Shown here: positions 49,004 to 58,014 of the stretch, in pieces
Layout of the letters: the number at the start of each line of letters is the position of its first letter
How positions within the stretch are numbered: position 1 is the first letter of the stretch
NCBI RefSeq assembly: GCF_002994445.1
Contig: NZ_MRZJ01000004.1
Location: 62,001 to 126,000 of the forward strand
Source of the DNA: Staphylococcus simulans
GTDB taxonomy: Bacteria; Bacillota; Bacilli; Staphylococcales; Staphylococcaceae
DNA: 64,000 nt
Direction: 5' to 3'
Notes under the pieces: generated by a model
Told to the model about the DNA's origin: nothing
Database searches by the model: none
Seen by the model: the letters and a program-made list of their open reading frames with translations, nothing else
Position numbers and translations under genes: made by a program

Positions 49004-50161
49004 ATGAATAGAAAAATTTTAAAAATCATGATATTTGTAATCGCAGTTGCGCTTATAGCTGTTGTGATTTCATATTATTTAAATTGGAAACATCATAGGC
49101 ACTTTGGTGCCCTGCAGCATGATCCGCCGACTGCAGTTAAAAAAGCAAAAATTCCTGAAGATTATAAGCCGGTGACTAAAGATCCGACGCTGCAATACGA
49201 ACAGCTTGATAAATATTTGAAAGAAGTTAAGTTTAATGGAGATATTGCAGTCTTTCATAGAGGAGAATTAGTGTTTGATAGGGGATACGGCTATCAAGAT
49301 TTTATTAACGATAAAAAGTCTAATACGAATTCAATGTATTTAATCGGGTCTGCACAAAAATTCATGACAGGTATGATGCTTAAGCAGCTTGAATTAGACG
49401 GCAAAATCAATATGGATGATCCGGTCACGAAATATCTGCCTTGGTTTGAAACAGGCAAACCTTTAGTACTGCGTGACTTTATGCTGCATCAAAGCGGTAT
49501 TCAAAAGTTTCATCCTAAGGCAAGTGTCCATAGTATTGATGGGGCTGTGCATATGCTGCAAGAACAAGGATTGCAGCCGAATATGTTCAGAGTACATCAA
49601 TATAATGATGCGAACTATATTGTATTGGCACGTGTCATCGAAGCTGTTGTGAAAAAGCCGTATGCTGACTATTTTAATGAGAAGTTTGTGACACCGTATC
49701 ATTTAAATCGTACAGCATTTTATAATAATAATTCTTTCAAACCTTATATGGCGAAGGGTTATGATGACTTTAAAATACTTGATCCCCCTTCTTATTTGGA
49801 CCAATATTACGGTGCAGGCAATTTATACATGGCACCGCGTGATATGGGTAAACTTGTTGCTGCTTTGCAGGAAAATAAAATTTTTCCTAAATCAGTGACT
49901 GATCATTTACTGTATGAAGTGTTAACGAAAGATTTTCCGCATGCGTATCGTTATGGGTTTTATAGTTATGGCGGAAGCGGCAGAACGAATGGTATATTCT
50001 ACAGCCAGCAGTTTACCTGCTACTTTAATAAAGAGTATATTTTAGTAATGGGTACAAATTACCAAAAACCAGTGGGTCAAAATGAAGTTTATATGAGAGA
50101 GGTATTCATGCATTACTTGAATCAACCTGACCCGACTGCTTTTAGAAAAACAATACAATAA
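49004..50161 (+). CDS. FmtA-like serine hydrolase, copy 2
   Basis: A 385-residue paralogue of the preceding gene with the same plan: N-terminal anchor helix (about 7-26), SAQK motif (Ser116-Lys119), Tyr200-Asn-Asp202 and C-terminal RYGFYSYGG region. The 56-bp spacer contains AGAGGAAAG. Both copies look intact, so they may have divided roles on teichoic acid or other D-amino esters. Closed by a strong terminator. Confidence 0.82.
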   Translation: MNRKILKIMIFVIAVALIAVVISYYLNWKHHRHFGALQHDPPTAVKKAKIPEDYKPVTKDPTLQYEQLDKYLKEVKFNGDIAVFHRGELVFDRGYGYQDFINDKKSNTNSMYLIGSAQKFMTGMMLKQLELDGKINMDDPVTKYLPWFETGKPLVLRDFMLHQSGIQKFHPKASVHSIDGAVHMLQEQGLQPNMFRVHQYNDANYIVLARVIEAVVKKPYADYFNEKFVTPYHLNRTAFYNNNSFKPYMAKGYDDFKILDPPSYLDQYYGAGNLYMAPRDMGKLVAALQENKIFPKSVTDHLLYEVLTKDFPHAYRYGFYSYGGSGRTNGIFYSQQFTCYFNKEYILVMGTNYQKPVGQNEVYMREVFMHYLNQPDPTAFRKTIQ

Positions 50162-50178
50162 CAAAATATGAATTTTCG

Positions 50179-50222
50179 ACTGTCTCACAAAATTGTGTTC
50201 AATGATGTGAGACAGTTTTTTG
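50179..50222 (+). terminator. Terminator of the FmtA-like pair
   Basis: Stem ACTGTCTCACA / TGTGAGACAGT followed by TTTTTTGC. Confidence 0.85.
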
Positions 50223-50340
50223 CATTTTTTTCAAATAATAAGTGAAAATATCATTTGCAATTGTATATCAACACTTATTAATGGGTATCATCTAAATAAT
50301 TCCTTTACAAAAGGGTAAAAGAAAATAAGGAGGAATCGAT

Positions 50341-50955
50341 ATGCAGAAAAAAATGATTTCATTATTAGTAGCATCAGGTTTAGTACTTGCGGCTTGCGGC
50401 CAAGGCGGCTCAAGCGACGAAAATAAAAATGATCAAGAACAAAAAGCGAATACTGACCAAAAACAATCAGGTGATACTTCTAGTACATCTGAAACAGGTA
50501 AAAACAGTAACACTGTTAAGTTAGAAGATATTAAAATCAAGCCTGAAGAAGCAATCAAAACTGCTAAGAAAGAATATGATGGTGAATTAAAAGAAATCTC
50601 ATTTGAAAAAGAACAAGGCAAATGGGCTTATAAAATCGACTTGCAAAAACAAGGCGAAGAAGCTGAAGTTATTATCGACAGCAAAAATAACAAGGTCATC
50701 AATAAATCAACTGAAAAAGAAGATGACTACGATAAAAATAAATCATTCGAATATAAAGACTATAAGTCTTATGAAGAAATCATCAAAAAAGCCCAAGATC
50801 AATTTAACGGCGACATTCACGAATGGTCACTATCTAAAGATGATGATGAAGGTAAATTCGTTTATGATGTAGACTTACAAAAAGGTAATGAAAAACATGA
50901 ATTCAGTTTTGATGCAAAAACAGCTAAAATTTTAAAACAGGAAAAAGATGACTAA
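50341..50955 (+). CDS. PepSY-domain lipoprotein
   Basis: A 204-residue lipoprotein: signal peptide with lipobox LAAC (Cys19), a short S/D/N/Q-rich linker (about 20-65), then two PepSY-like repeats (KPEEAIKTAKKEYDGELKEI about 62 and SYEEIIKKAQDQFNGDIHEW about 142). Each repeat is followed by a strand pattern and a D-x-K segment. PepSY domains bind and inhibit peptidases or act as small extracytoplasmic binding modules; the partner is unknown. AAGGAGG precedes the ATG. Confidence 0.82.
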   Translation: MQKKMISLLVASGLVLAACGQGGSSDENKNDQEQKANTDQKQSGDTSSTSETGKNSNTVKLEDIKIKPEEAIKTAKKEYDGELKEISFEKEQGKWAYKIDLQKQGEEAEVIIDSKNNKVINKSTEKEDDYDKNKSFEYKDYKSYEEIIKKAQDQFNGDIHEWSLSKDDDEGKFVYDVDLQKGNEKHEFSFDAKTAKILKQEKDD

Positions 50956-50970
50956 TCTTTTTTGTTTGGT

Positions 50971-51001
50971 GGCTGCCTAGATAACTAGGCAGTCTTTTTT
51001 T
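50971..51001 (+). terminator. Terminator of the PepSY lipoprotein gene
   Basis: Stem GGCTGCCTAG / CTAGGCAGTC with a 4-nt loop and seven T residues. Confidence 0.88.
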
Positions 51002-51031
51002 GTGTTGATGTAAGGGAATACATTTAAATTA

Positions 51032-51045
51032 TAAAAGCGCTGCCA
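51032..51045 (+). promoter_or_regulatory. Possible cre site upstream of lacFEG
   Basis: TAAAAGCGCTGCCA is close to the palindromic cre TGAAAGCGCTTTCA with three mismatches. It lies 70 bp upstream of the lacF -35. Confidence 0.35.
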
Positions 51046-51114
51046 ATTTTATGATGATTATGTGACTGATTTGTCATAAATCACTTGAAACCCCTATATT
51101 TTTTAAAAATAGAA

Positions 51115-51143
51115 TTGACTAGAACGAGTAAAAAAGCTACATT
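51115..51143 (+). promoter_or_regulatory. Promoter of lacFEG
   Basis: TTGACT (51115-51120), exact 17-nt spacer, TACATT (51138-51143). It has the same geometry as the lacABCD promoter and is followed 8 nt later by the 10-bp repeats. Confidence 0.7.
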
Positions 51144-51151
51144 ATTATTGT

Positions 51152-51176
51152 GAACAAAAACGAACAATAACGAACA
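51152..51176 (+). promoter_or_regulatory. Triple 10-bp repeat operator (candidate LacR site), lacF
   Basis: GAACA occurs at 51152, 51162 and 51172, exactly one helical turn apart, starting 8 nt after the -10. Position over the transcription start fits a repressor operator. The same arrangement precedes lacA, so LacR is the natural candidate. Confidence 0.65.
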
Positions 51177-51269
51177 TTCGTGCTGCGATGATTAAAAGAG
51201 TGTTTGATTGTTTCGTTGGCGTTGATATTTATTAACTTACTTTTTATTACATCTTAAGGGGGAAACACC

Positions 51270-51599
51270 ATGAGCAATAAAGAAGAAAACATGATGATTG
51301 GCTTCACAATCGTTGCGATTGCAGGTGATGCACGTAGAGAAGTTATGGCGGCTTTAGCTGCTGCAAAAGAAAATAACTTTGATCAAGCACGCCAACATAT
51401 TGTTGAAGCCAACAACTTTATTACTGAAGCACACAAAGAACAAACACAAATGTTAGCGAAAGAAGCAGCAGGAGAAGCATCTGATATTAGTTTTATCATG
51501 GTACACGGTCAAGACCATTTAATGACTACAATGGCGCTTAGAGACGCAGCAAACTACATGATTGACTTATATGAACAACTCCGTGACTTACAACACTAA
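51270..51599 (+). CDS. lacF: PTS lactose-specific IIA component
   Basis: A 109-residue trimeric helical IIA protein that passes phosphate from HPr to LacE. The phosphorylated histidine is His79 in MVHGQDHLM. GGGGGAAA precedes the ATG. First gene of a lacFEG block transcribed away from the lacABCD genes. Confidence 0.95.
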   Translation: MSNKEENMMIGFTIVAIAGDARREVMAALAAAKENNFDQARQHIVEANNFITEAHKEQTQMLAKEAAGEASDISFIMVHGQDHLMTTMALRDAANYMIDLYEQLRDLQH

Positions 51600-51614
51600 T
51601 AAGCAGGTGACAGC

Positions 51615-53318
51615 ATGAATAGAATTATCAAAATGATTGAAAAAATGAAACCTTTCTTCGAAAAGATTGCATCTAACCCGTACTTATCTGCAATCCGTGA
51701 TGGTTTCGTAGCTTTAATGCCAGTCGTTTTATTCTCATCTCTATTTATCTTGGTAGCTTATGTACCAAACGTATGGGGATTCCACTGGCCAAAACACATT
51801 GAAGACATCATCATGAAAGTTTATAACTTCACGATGGGTATGTTAGCCGTCTTTATGGCGGGTACTGTAACTAAATCACTTACCGACAATAGAAACTTGA
51901 AATTACCTAAAACGAACCAAATCAACGTAATTTCAACATTCGTAGCAGCTGAAGCTTCATTATTAATTTTAGCTGTTAAACCAATCAAAGATGGTATCAG
52001 CATCGATTTATTAGGGACTAAAGGATTAATCGCAGCATTCTTAGTCGCATTTATCGTACCTAATATCTATAAATTCTGTATTGGTAGAAATATCACAATC
52101 AAAATGCCTCCGCAAGTTCCAGGTAACATCGCGCAAGCATTTAAAGACATGATTCCTTTTGCATTATCAGTAACATTCTTCTGGATCGTGGACATTGTAG
52201 TACGCGCCTTAACTAAAGGTAACACTGCAGAATTGGTAACTAACTTGTTATCTCCATTATTCAGAGCAGCCAATGGTTATATCGGATTTGCGATTATCTT
52301 TGGATTTATGGCGTTCTTCTGGTTTATCGGGGTACACGGTCCTTCAGTAGTAGGTCCTGCAGTTATCGCGATTATGTACAACAACCAAGTAGAAAACTTA
52401 CGTTTATTCAGAGCAGGTGAACATGCGCATTATGCATTGACACAATCTACTCAAGATTTCGTAGCATCGATCGGTGGTACTGGTGCAACACTATTAGTGC
52501 CATACATCTTTATATTCCTATGTAAATCGCCAGAGTTGAAAGCGGTGGGTAAAGCTTCGGTTATCCCGACTACATTCGCCGTTAACGAACCATTATTATT
52601 CGGTGCACCGATCATCTTGAACCCAGTGTTCATGGTTCCATTCATTATTACACCAATTTTAAACTCTTGGATTTTAAAATTCTTCGTAGATAATCTTGGA
52701 ATGAACGGATTTATGCACTTCTTACCTTGGCCTACACCAGGTCCAATCGGTATCTATATGGCATCTAACTTCTCAGTATTGTCATTATTATTAATCGCGA
52801 TTGTATTAGTATTAGACTTTACAATCTGGTTCCCATTCATCAAAGCATACGACAAATTAAAACTTGACGAAGAACATGAAATTGAATTGCAAAAAGCTGC
52901 AGCAGCAACTGCAGGCGGCGGTACTGCAACTGCAGCTCCAGTTGAACCTGTAGTAAGCGCTGAAGATTTCAAAACACGTGATCATACAAACGTTTTAGTT
53001 GTATGTGCCGGCGGCGGAACAAGCGGTATCTTAGCAAACAGCTTGAACAAATATGCAAAAGATAACGACATTCCTTTAGAAGCTACAGCACGTGCTTATG
53101 GTCAAGATATGGACTTAATTAAAGATATGGATATCGTCATCTTAGCTCCTCAAATGGATGCGATGAAAGATGAAATGAGAAAATATACTGATCAATACGG
53201 TGCAGTATTAGTACCGACAACAGGTAAACAATACATTGGCTTAACTCGAGACGGAGAAGGCGCAATGAAATTGATTTTCGAAAAAATCAATGAAAACAAT
53301 GAAGAAAGTAAAAACTAA
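51615..53318 (+). CDS. lacE: PTS lactose-specific IICB component
   Basis: A 567-residue membrane permease/phosphotransferase. The N-terminal IIC part (about 1-420) has some ten membrane helices and the substrate region PTTFAVNEPLLFGAPIILNP. An alanine/glycine linker (about 435-450) leads to IIB with the phosphocysteine in VLVVCAGGGTSG (Cys464). It imports lactose as lactose-6-phosphate. It starts 15 bp after lacF. Confidence 0.96.
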   Translation: MNRIIKMIEKMKPFFEKIASNPYLSAIRDGFVALMPVVLFSSLFILVAYVPNVWGFHWPKHIEDIIMKVYNFTMGMLAVFMAGTVTKSLTDNRNLKLPKTNQINVISTFVAAEASLLILAVKPIKDGISIDLLGTKGLIAAFLVAFIVPNIYKFCIGRNITIKMPPQVPGNIAQAFKDMIPFALSVTFFWIVDIVVRALTKGNTAELVTNLLSPLFRAANGYIGFAIIFGFMAFFWFIGVHGPSVVGPAVIAIMYNNQVENLRLFRAGEHAHYALTQSTQDFVASIGGTGATLLVPYIFIFLCKSPELKAVGKASVIPTTFAVNEPLLFGAPIILNPVFMVPFIITPILNSWILKFFVDNLGMNGFMHFLPWPTPGPIGIYMASNFSVLSLLLIAIVLVLDFTIWFPFIKAYDKLKLDEEHEIELQKAAAATAGGGTATAAPVEPVVSAEDFKTRDHTNVLVVCAGGGTSGILANSLNKYAKDNDIPLEATARAYGQDMDLIKDMDIVILAPQMDAMKDEMRKYTDQYGAVLVPTTGKQYIGLTRDGEGAMKLIFEKINENNEESKN

Positions 53319-53343
53319 GCAACTTAGTTAATCCACACATCTC

Positions 53344-53415
53344 AGCCCCTTGTTGCATCACACACGACATCTTTGAATTTTCATAAGCGGCAAGGGGCTC
53401 CATTTGTGTGTGATG
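53344..53415 (+). promoter_or_regulatory. Structured lacE-lacG spacer with crossing inverted repeats
   Basis: Two inverted repeats interleave. AGCCCCTTG (53344-53352) pairs with CAAGGGGCT (53391-53399). CATCACACAC (53356-53365) pairs with GTGTGTGATG (53406-53415). The order A-B-A'-B' allows a pseudoknot or two exclusive hairpins between the lacE stop and the lacG ribosome binding site. No T-run follows, so it is not a standard terminator. Confidence 0.6.
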
Positions 53416-53463
53416 TATTTAGTAATATTGAAGATATTAATTAACTAAAAAGGAGACAGTTTA

Positions 53464-54870
53464 ATGAGTAAATTACCTAAAGACTTTGTATTAGGTGCCG
53501 CAACTGCAGCATATCAAGTTGAAGGTTCAAGTACTGTGGACGGTAAAGGCCGTGTATTATGGGATGGATTTTTAGAAAAACAAGGTCGTTTTTCACCAGA
53601 CCCAGCCAGCGACTTTTACAATCGTTATGAAGAAGATATCAAATTAGCATCAGAATACGGTATTAAAGCCATTCGTATTTCAATTGCATGGTCACGTATC
53701 ATCCCTGATGGCACAGGTGAAGTAAATCAAAAAGGTTTAGATTATTATCGCAAAGTATTTGAAACTTGCCGTAAATACGACATCGAACCGTTTGTAACAC
53801 TTCATCACTTTGATACTCCAGAAACACTATTTGAAAAAGGTGACTGGTTAAACAAAGATCAAATTAATGCATTCGAACGCTATGCAGAGCTTGTATTCGA
53901 TGAATACAACGATGTCGTAAAATATTGGATTACCATCAATGAACCAATCGCGTATGTTCAAGGCCAATATATTACAGGTGCTTTCCCTCCTGGTGAACAA
54001 TACAACACTTTAAAATGTTTACAAGCACAACATAACCAAATCGCTGCACATAGCCGTATCGTGAACTTATTCAAATCAAAAGGCTATGAAGGTGAAATCG
54101 GTTTAGTACATGCATTGACTCAATTTTACAGCATCGATGATCAACCATTAAATCAAATCGCTGCTTACAAACATGATATCTTTATGAATGGTTTCATGTT
54201 AGATGGTACTTTCTTAGGATATTACACACCAGCTAAATTAACTGTAGTGAAAGAAATCTTAGGAGAAGAATTTGATAAATTAGATATTCGCAAAGAAGAA
54301 TTAGAAGATATCAAAAAAGCAGCACCGCAACTTGATTTCTTAGGTATTAACTACTATCAAAGTAACTGGATCAAATATCATAACGAAGAAAGTTATATTC
54401 ATCATAATGGTACAGGTGATAAAGGTACTTCAGTCTTCCGTGTTAAAGGTATCGGCGAAGTAGTTAAAAACGAAGCGATTCCTACAAATGACTGGGATTG
54501 GTACATTTATCCTGAAGGCTTGTACGATATGATGGAACGTGTTAAAAACGACTATCCGAATTACAAAAAAATCTACGTTACAGAAAACGGCTTAGGCTAC
54601 AAAGATGTACTTGAAGACAACGGCGAAGTACACGATGACGAACGTATTGATTATGTAAGACAACATATCGAAGCGATTGAACGTGCTTATGCAGATGGTA
54701 TTAATGTTAAAGGTTACTTCATCTGGTCATTACAAGATATGTTCAGTTGGTCAAATGGATACAATAAACGTTATGGTTTATTCTATATCGATTTCGAAAC
54801 TCAAAAACGTTATGTTAAAGATAGCGCGAAATGGTATAAACAATTATCTGAAGATATTTATGGTAAGTAA
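53464..54870 (+). CDS. lacG: 6-phospho-beta-galactosidase
   Basis: A 468-residue GH1 (beta/alpha)8 enzyme splitting lactose-6-phosphate into glucose and galactose-6-phosphate. The acid/base is Glu160 in WITINEP, the nucleophile Glu374 in YVTENGLGY, and the phosphate-binding region is near NGYNKRYGLFYID at the C-terminus. AAAGGAG precedes the ATG. Confidence 0.97.
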   Translation: MSKLPKDFVLGAATAAYQVEGSSTVDGKGRVLWDGFLEKQGRFSPDPASDFYNRYEEDIKLASEYGIKAIRISIAWSRIIPDGTGEVNQKGLDYYRKVFETCRKYDIEPFVTLHHFDTPETLFEKGDWLNKDQINAFERYAELVFDEYNDVVKYWITINEPIAYVQGQYITGAFPPGEQYNTLKCLQAQHNQIAAHSRIVNLFKSKGYEGEIGLVHALTQFYSIDDQPLNQIAAYKHDIFMNGFMLDGTFLGYYTPAKLTVVKEILGEEFDKLDIRKEELEDIKKAAPQLDFLGINYYQSNWIKYHNEESYIHHNGTGDKGTSVFRVKGIGEVVKNEAIPTNDWDWYIYPEGLYDMMERVKNDYPNYKKIYVTENGLGYKDVLEDNGEVHDDERIDYVRQHIEAIERAYADGINVKGYFIWSLQDMFSWSNGYNKRYGLFYIDFETQKRYVKDSAKWYKQLSEDIYGK

Positions 54871-54881
54871 TGGAAAGTAAG

Positions 54882-54911
54882 AAACACCTCGGAATTTTCT
54901 CCGAGGTGTTT
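54882..54911. terminator. Bidirectional terminator, lacG / arsC
   Basis: Stem AAACACCTCGGA / TCCGAGGTGTTT followed by TATTTTTTA; convergent genes on both sides. Confidence 0.85.
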
Positions 54912-54929
54912 TATTTTTTATATCACACG

Positions 54930-55331
54930 TTATTGGCCAGTATCTTTAAATTGTAAAATTCTTTCGCCGATTTGGTCTCTCACATTTTGAAAGACAGACC
55001 AATCTTTACCGGCTGGGTCTTCAAAGCCCCAATGTACTTTAGTAACGTTTTGGGGAACAACAGGGCAATTTGCATCCGCATGATCGCATAAAGTTACGAC
55101 CAATTTCGCTTTAGCATATAAATCAGTATCGATTTTATCAGAGGTTTGCTTGCTGATATCAATGCCGATTTCATCCATTGCTTTAACCGCAAGCGGATTG
55201 ACACCATGTGCTTCAATACCGCCTGAAACAACTTCCCAAGCATCACTTAAAAATTTCTTTCCAAAACCTTCTGCCATTTGACTTCGACAAGCATTGCCTG
55301 TGCATACAAAATAAATAATTGGTTTTTCCAT
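54930..55331 (-). CDS. arsC: Arsenate reductase, thioredoxin-dependent
   Basis: A 133-residue low-molecular-weight phosphatase-fold reductase. Starting at the second of two tandem ATGs puts the catalytic cysteine triad at Cys10 ([10 protein letters not shown]), Cys82 and Cys89 ([11 protein letters not shown]), the numbering of plasmid pI258 ArsC. It reduces arsenate to arsenite, which ArsB exports. Last gene of the ars operon. Confidence 0.95.
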   Translation of the reverse strand: MEKPIIYFVCTGNACRSQMAEGFGKKFLSDAWEVVSGGIEAHGVNPLAVKAMDEIGIDISKQTSDKIDTDLYAKAKLVVTLCDHADANCPVVPQNVTKVHWGFEDPAGKDWSVFQNVRDQIGERILQFKDTGQ

Positions 55332-55347
55332 CATTTTGTCCTCTTTT

Positions 55348-56637
55348 CTAAATAAGTAATAAAGATAAATATAATCTGACTAACGTGATAAATAACACTG
55401 GAATGGTTATTACAATACCCGTTTTAAAGTAGGTACCCCATGATATTTTCATTCCTTTTTGAGATAACACATGTAACCACAATAATGTGGCCAGCGAACC
55501 GATAGGGGTGATCTTAGGACCTAAGTCAGAACCTATTACATTCGCATAAATCAAGCCTTCTTTAATGATGCCTGCCGCATGAGCTTGATTAATCGCAATC
55601 GCATCAATCATCACAGTAGGCATATTGTTCATAATTGCTGAAAGAATGGCAGATAAGAAGCCCATACCTAAAATACTTGAGAACAGGCCATGTTGTGAAA
55701 ATTGGTTAATCATATCTGCTAATAAAGACGTAATCCCTGCATTCTTCAATCCGAATACTACAAGGTACATACCGATAGAAAAGATTACAATGTTCCATGG
55801 TGCGCCTTTAATAACGCTGCGTGTGTGAACAGCACTGGAATGTTTGGCCAGCAATAAGAAGATAATTGCGATTAAGCCTGCGATAAATGAAACAGGAATA
55901 TGGAGTAATTCTCCAATGACATAGCCTGCAAGCAAGACACCTAAGACAATCCAGCTGATGCGAAATAAGCGATGATCTTTAATCGCAGAATCAGGTGTTT
56001 TCAACTGTGCAGCATCAAAATGTTTGGGTATCGCCTTTTTAAAATAAATGTATAACACGATGATACTTGCGAATAATGAGAAAAGGTTAGGGATTATCAT
56101 ATGCGCAAAGTAATCTAGGAAACTAATATTGAAATAATCAGCTGAGACAATATTGACTAAGTTGCTGACGATTAAAGGTAAAGAAGTTGTATCTGCGATA
56201 AAACCACTCGCAATGATGAATGGAAAGATCACGCGTTCATTAAATTTCAAGTGTCTGACCATCGCAAGGACAATCGGTGTTAAAATCAACGCAGCACCAT
56301 CATTTGCGAACAGCGCAGCAACCACAGCACCTAATAACATGATGTAAACAAACATCTTTATACCATTGCCGTTAGATGCACGTACCATATGTAATGCGGC
56401 CCATTCGAAAAAGCCGATTTCATCTAGAATTAATGAAATGATAATCAGTGCAACAAAGGTCAATGTCGCATTCCATACAATGGATGTCACTTCACCAACA
56501 TCACTCAAAGAAACAACGCCTGTAATCAATGCGAGCAGGGCACCGATAACAGCAGTAATGCCTATATCCAAGCCTTTCGGCTGCCAAATAATAAAAATTA
56601 AAGTCAAAATAAATATAACAATTGCTGTAATAACCAA
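55348..56637 (-). CDS. arsB: Arsenite efflux pump ArsB
   Basis: A 429-residue polytopic arsenite/antimonite exporter. Motifs: [40 protein letters not shown] and [15 protein letters not shown]. The frame is open from TTG 56646, but TTG at 56637 is 9 nt after AAAGGGG and gives exactly the 429 residues of pI258 ArsB. Located between arsC and the frameshifted arsR. Confidence 0.93.
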   Translation of the reverse strand: MVITAIVIFILTLIFIIWQPKGLDIGITAVIGALLALITGVVSLSDVGEVTSIVWNATLTFVALIIISLILDEIGFFEWAALHMVRASNGNGIKMFVYIMLLGAVVAALFANDGAALILTPIVLAMVRHLKFNERVIFPFIIASGFIADTTSLPLIVSNLVNIVSADYFNISFLDYFAHMIIPNLFSLFASIIVLYIYFKKAIPKHFDAAQLKTPDSAIKDHRLFRISWIVLGVLLAGYVIGELLHIPVSFIAGLIAIIFLLLAKHSSAVHTRSVIKGAPWNIVIFSIGMYLVVFGLKNAGITSLLADMINQFSQHGLFSSILGMGFLSAILSAIMNNMPTVMIDAIAINQAHAAGIIKEGLIYANVIGSDLGPKITPIGSLATLLWLHVLSQKGMKISWGTYFKTGIVITIPVLFITLVRLYLSLLLI

Positions 56638-56639
56638 AG

Positions 56640-56955
56640 TTAACAATCCCCTTTATTTAACGTATGACAAGCACATGACGCTTGCGATGTACCTATGAGA
56701 TTTAATTGTGCTAATAAATCTTGATACGCTGCTGTATTTAAGCGGTAATAATGCCGATTGCCATCCTTACGGCTATGTATTAGATTTATTTGCACTGAGC
56801 GCCTTCATATGATGACTGAGGGTAGGCTGTGTAATATGAAAGTGTGCTAATAAATCGCACGCACAAAGCTCCCCGCAAGAAAGCAAATTAAGTATTTCTA
56901 AACGAATAGGGCTAGCTATTGCTTTTAATAGTGTAGAGATATTTTCGTAATTCAT
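56640..56955 (-). pseudogene. arsR: arsR repressor, frameshifted
   Basis: The frame starting at 56955 encodes the ArsR winged-helix N-terminus with the As(III)-binding motif ELCACDLL and recognition helix QPTLSHHMK. It stops after 60 residues. The rest continues in another frame (SRKDGNRHYYRLNTAA through [16 protein letters not shown]) to the stop at 56640. One frameshift near 56780-56800, in AGTGCAAATAAA, would restore a protein of about 104 residues. Unless it is a sequencing error, the product lacks the wing and dimerisation helix, so the operon may be constitutive. Confidence 0.8.
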
Positions 56956-56988
56956 CCTTAATCACCTCATTCCATAAAATAGATTATC

Positions 56989-57016
56989 ATCTATATAGAT
57001 AATTATCTATATAGAG
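56989..57016 (-). promoter_or_regulatory. ars operator: duplicated 12-bp palindrome
   Basis: ATCTATATAGAT at 56989-57000 is repeated as ATCTATATAGAG at 57005-57016, with a 16-bp period, about 35 bp upstream of arsR. Dyad sites of this kind are typical for ArsR dimers. Confidence 0.6.
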
Positions 57017-57028
57017 TGTAATAAAAAA

Positions 57029-57056
57029 AGCCTAACAACCAAATGATTGCTAGGCT
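57029..57056 (-). terminator. Terminator of lacABCD
   Basis: Stem AGCCTAACAA / TTGCTAGGCT, followed on the minus strand by TTTTTTTATTAC. Confidence 0.8.
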
Positions 57057-57078
57057 AATAAAATGATATTTTACTTAA

Positions 57079-58014
57079 TTATTTAATAGGGTTAGCAGTT
57101 TCATCTAAAACTTTGTTTAAGCTTTCGATGTTGTTTTTACCTTCAGTACGGAACCATTCTTGAACAGCTGCATCACCTTCAGCAAAGTGATCTGTAGCAC
57201 CTCTCCAAGTAGCACGGCCGCATAATACACCGTTAAATGTAGAACCAGATTCTTTAGCGAAGTATAAAGTTTTTTGGAATAACTCAGCTGATACACCAGC
57301 ACTTAAGTAGATGTAAGGTAAGTTAGTTGAAGCAGCTTGTTCTTTGAATGCTTGAGCAGCTTCTTCTTTAGTGAATAATGCTTTTTCACCGAATCCTTCA
57401 ACATAGTTCATGTTTACAGGTACTTCTACTTTTAATACGTCTACATTGAAACGAGGTTCAGAGTATTTTTTCATTGCTTCGTTTACTTTGTGTGCTTTAA
57501 CTTTAGCAAATTCTTCTGAACCGCTGTCAGCGTTGTTAGCATCGTAAGAAACGATTTCTAAGAATAATGGTAAACCTTCAGCAACACATTCGCTGCCTAC
57601 ACGTTCAACGAAAGCTTCTTTTTGATCATTGATTGCTTTGTCTTCGTCGATGTCAACGTATACTAATAATTTAACTGCATCTGCACCAGCTTCTTTTAAG
57701 CGTTTAACAGACCATACGTTTAATAAATCAGGAATACGACCTGGTTCTGAAGCATCATAACCAGTTTTTTCATAAGCTAATAATAAACCAGCGTTTTTAG
57801 CACGAACTTTAGTTGCTGGAAGACCGTATTCAGGGTCTAATAAGATACTTGAAGCATATGGAGTTAATTCTTCAGAAACGTGAACTTTAAATTGTTCTAA
57901 GTCTTCAGTTTTAGCACCTTCGCCTAATAAGCGTTTTAAAGCACCGCGTTGGTCGATTGCTAATGCAGCAATATAGTTTTTGTCATTTAATAAAGGTTTA
58001 ATTGATTTTGTCAT
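57079..58014 (-). CDS. lacD: Tagatose 1,6-bisphosphate aldolase
   Basis: A 311-residue class I aldolase, somewhat shorter than S. aureus LacD (326), cleaving tagatose-1,6-bisphosphate to dihydroxyacetone phosphate and glyceraldehyde-3-phosphate. Motifs: [46 protein letters not shown] (Schiff-base lysine) and [13 protein letters not shown]. The ATG overlaps the lacC stop by 4 bp. Confidence 0.95.
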   Translation of the reverse strand: MTKSIKPLLNDKNYIAALAIDQRGALKRLLGEGAKTEDLEQFKVHVSEELTPYASSILLDPEYGLPATKVRAKNAGLLLAYEKTGYDASEPGRIPDLLNVWSVKRLKEAGADAVKLLVYVDIDEDKAINDQKEAFVERVGSECVAEGLPLFLEIVSYDANNADSGSEEFAKVKAHKVNEAMKKYSEPRFNVDVLKVEVPVNMNYVEGFGEKALFTKEEAAQAFKEQAASTNLPYIYLSAGVSAELFQKTLYFAKESGSTFNGVLCGRATWRGATDHFAEGDAAVQEWFRTEGKNNIESLNKVLDETANPIK

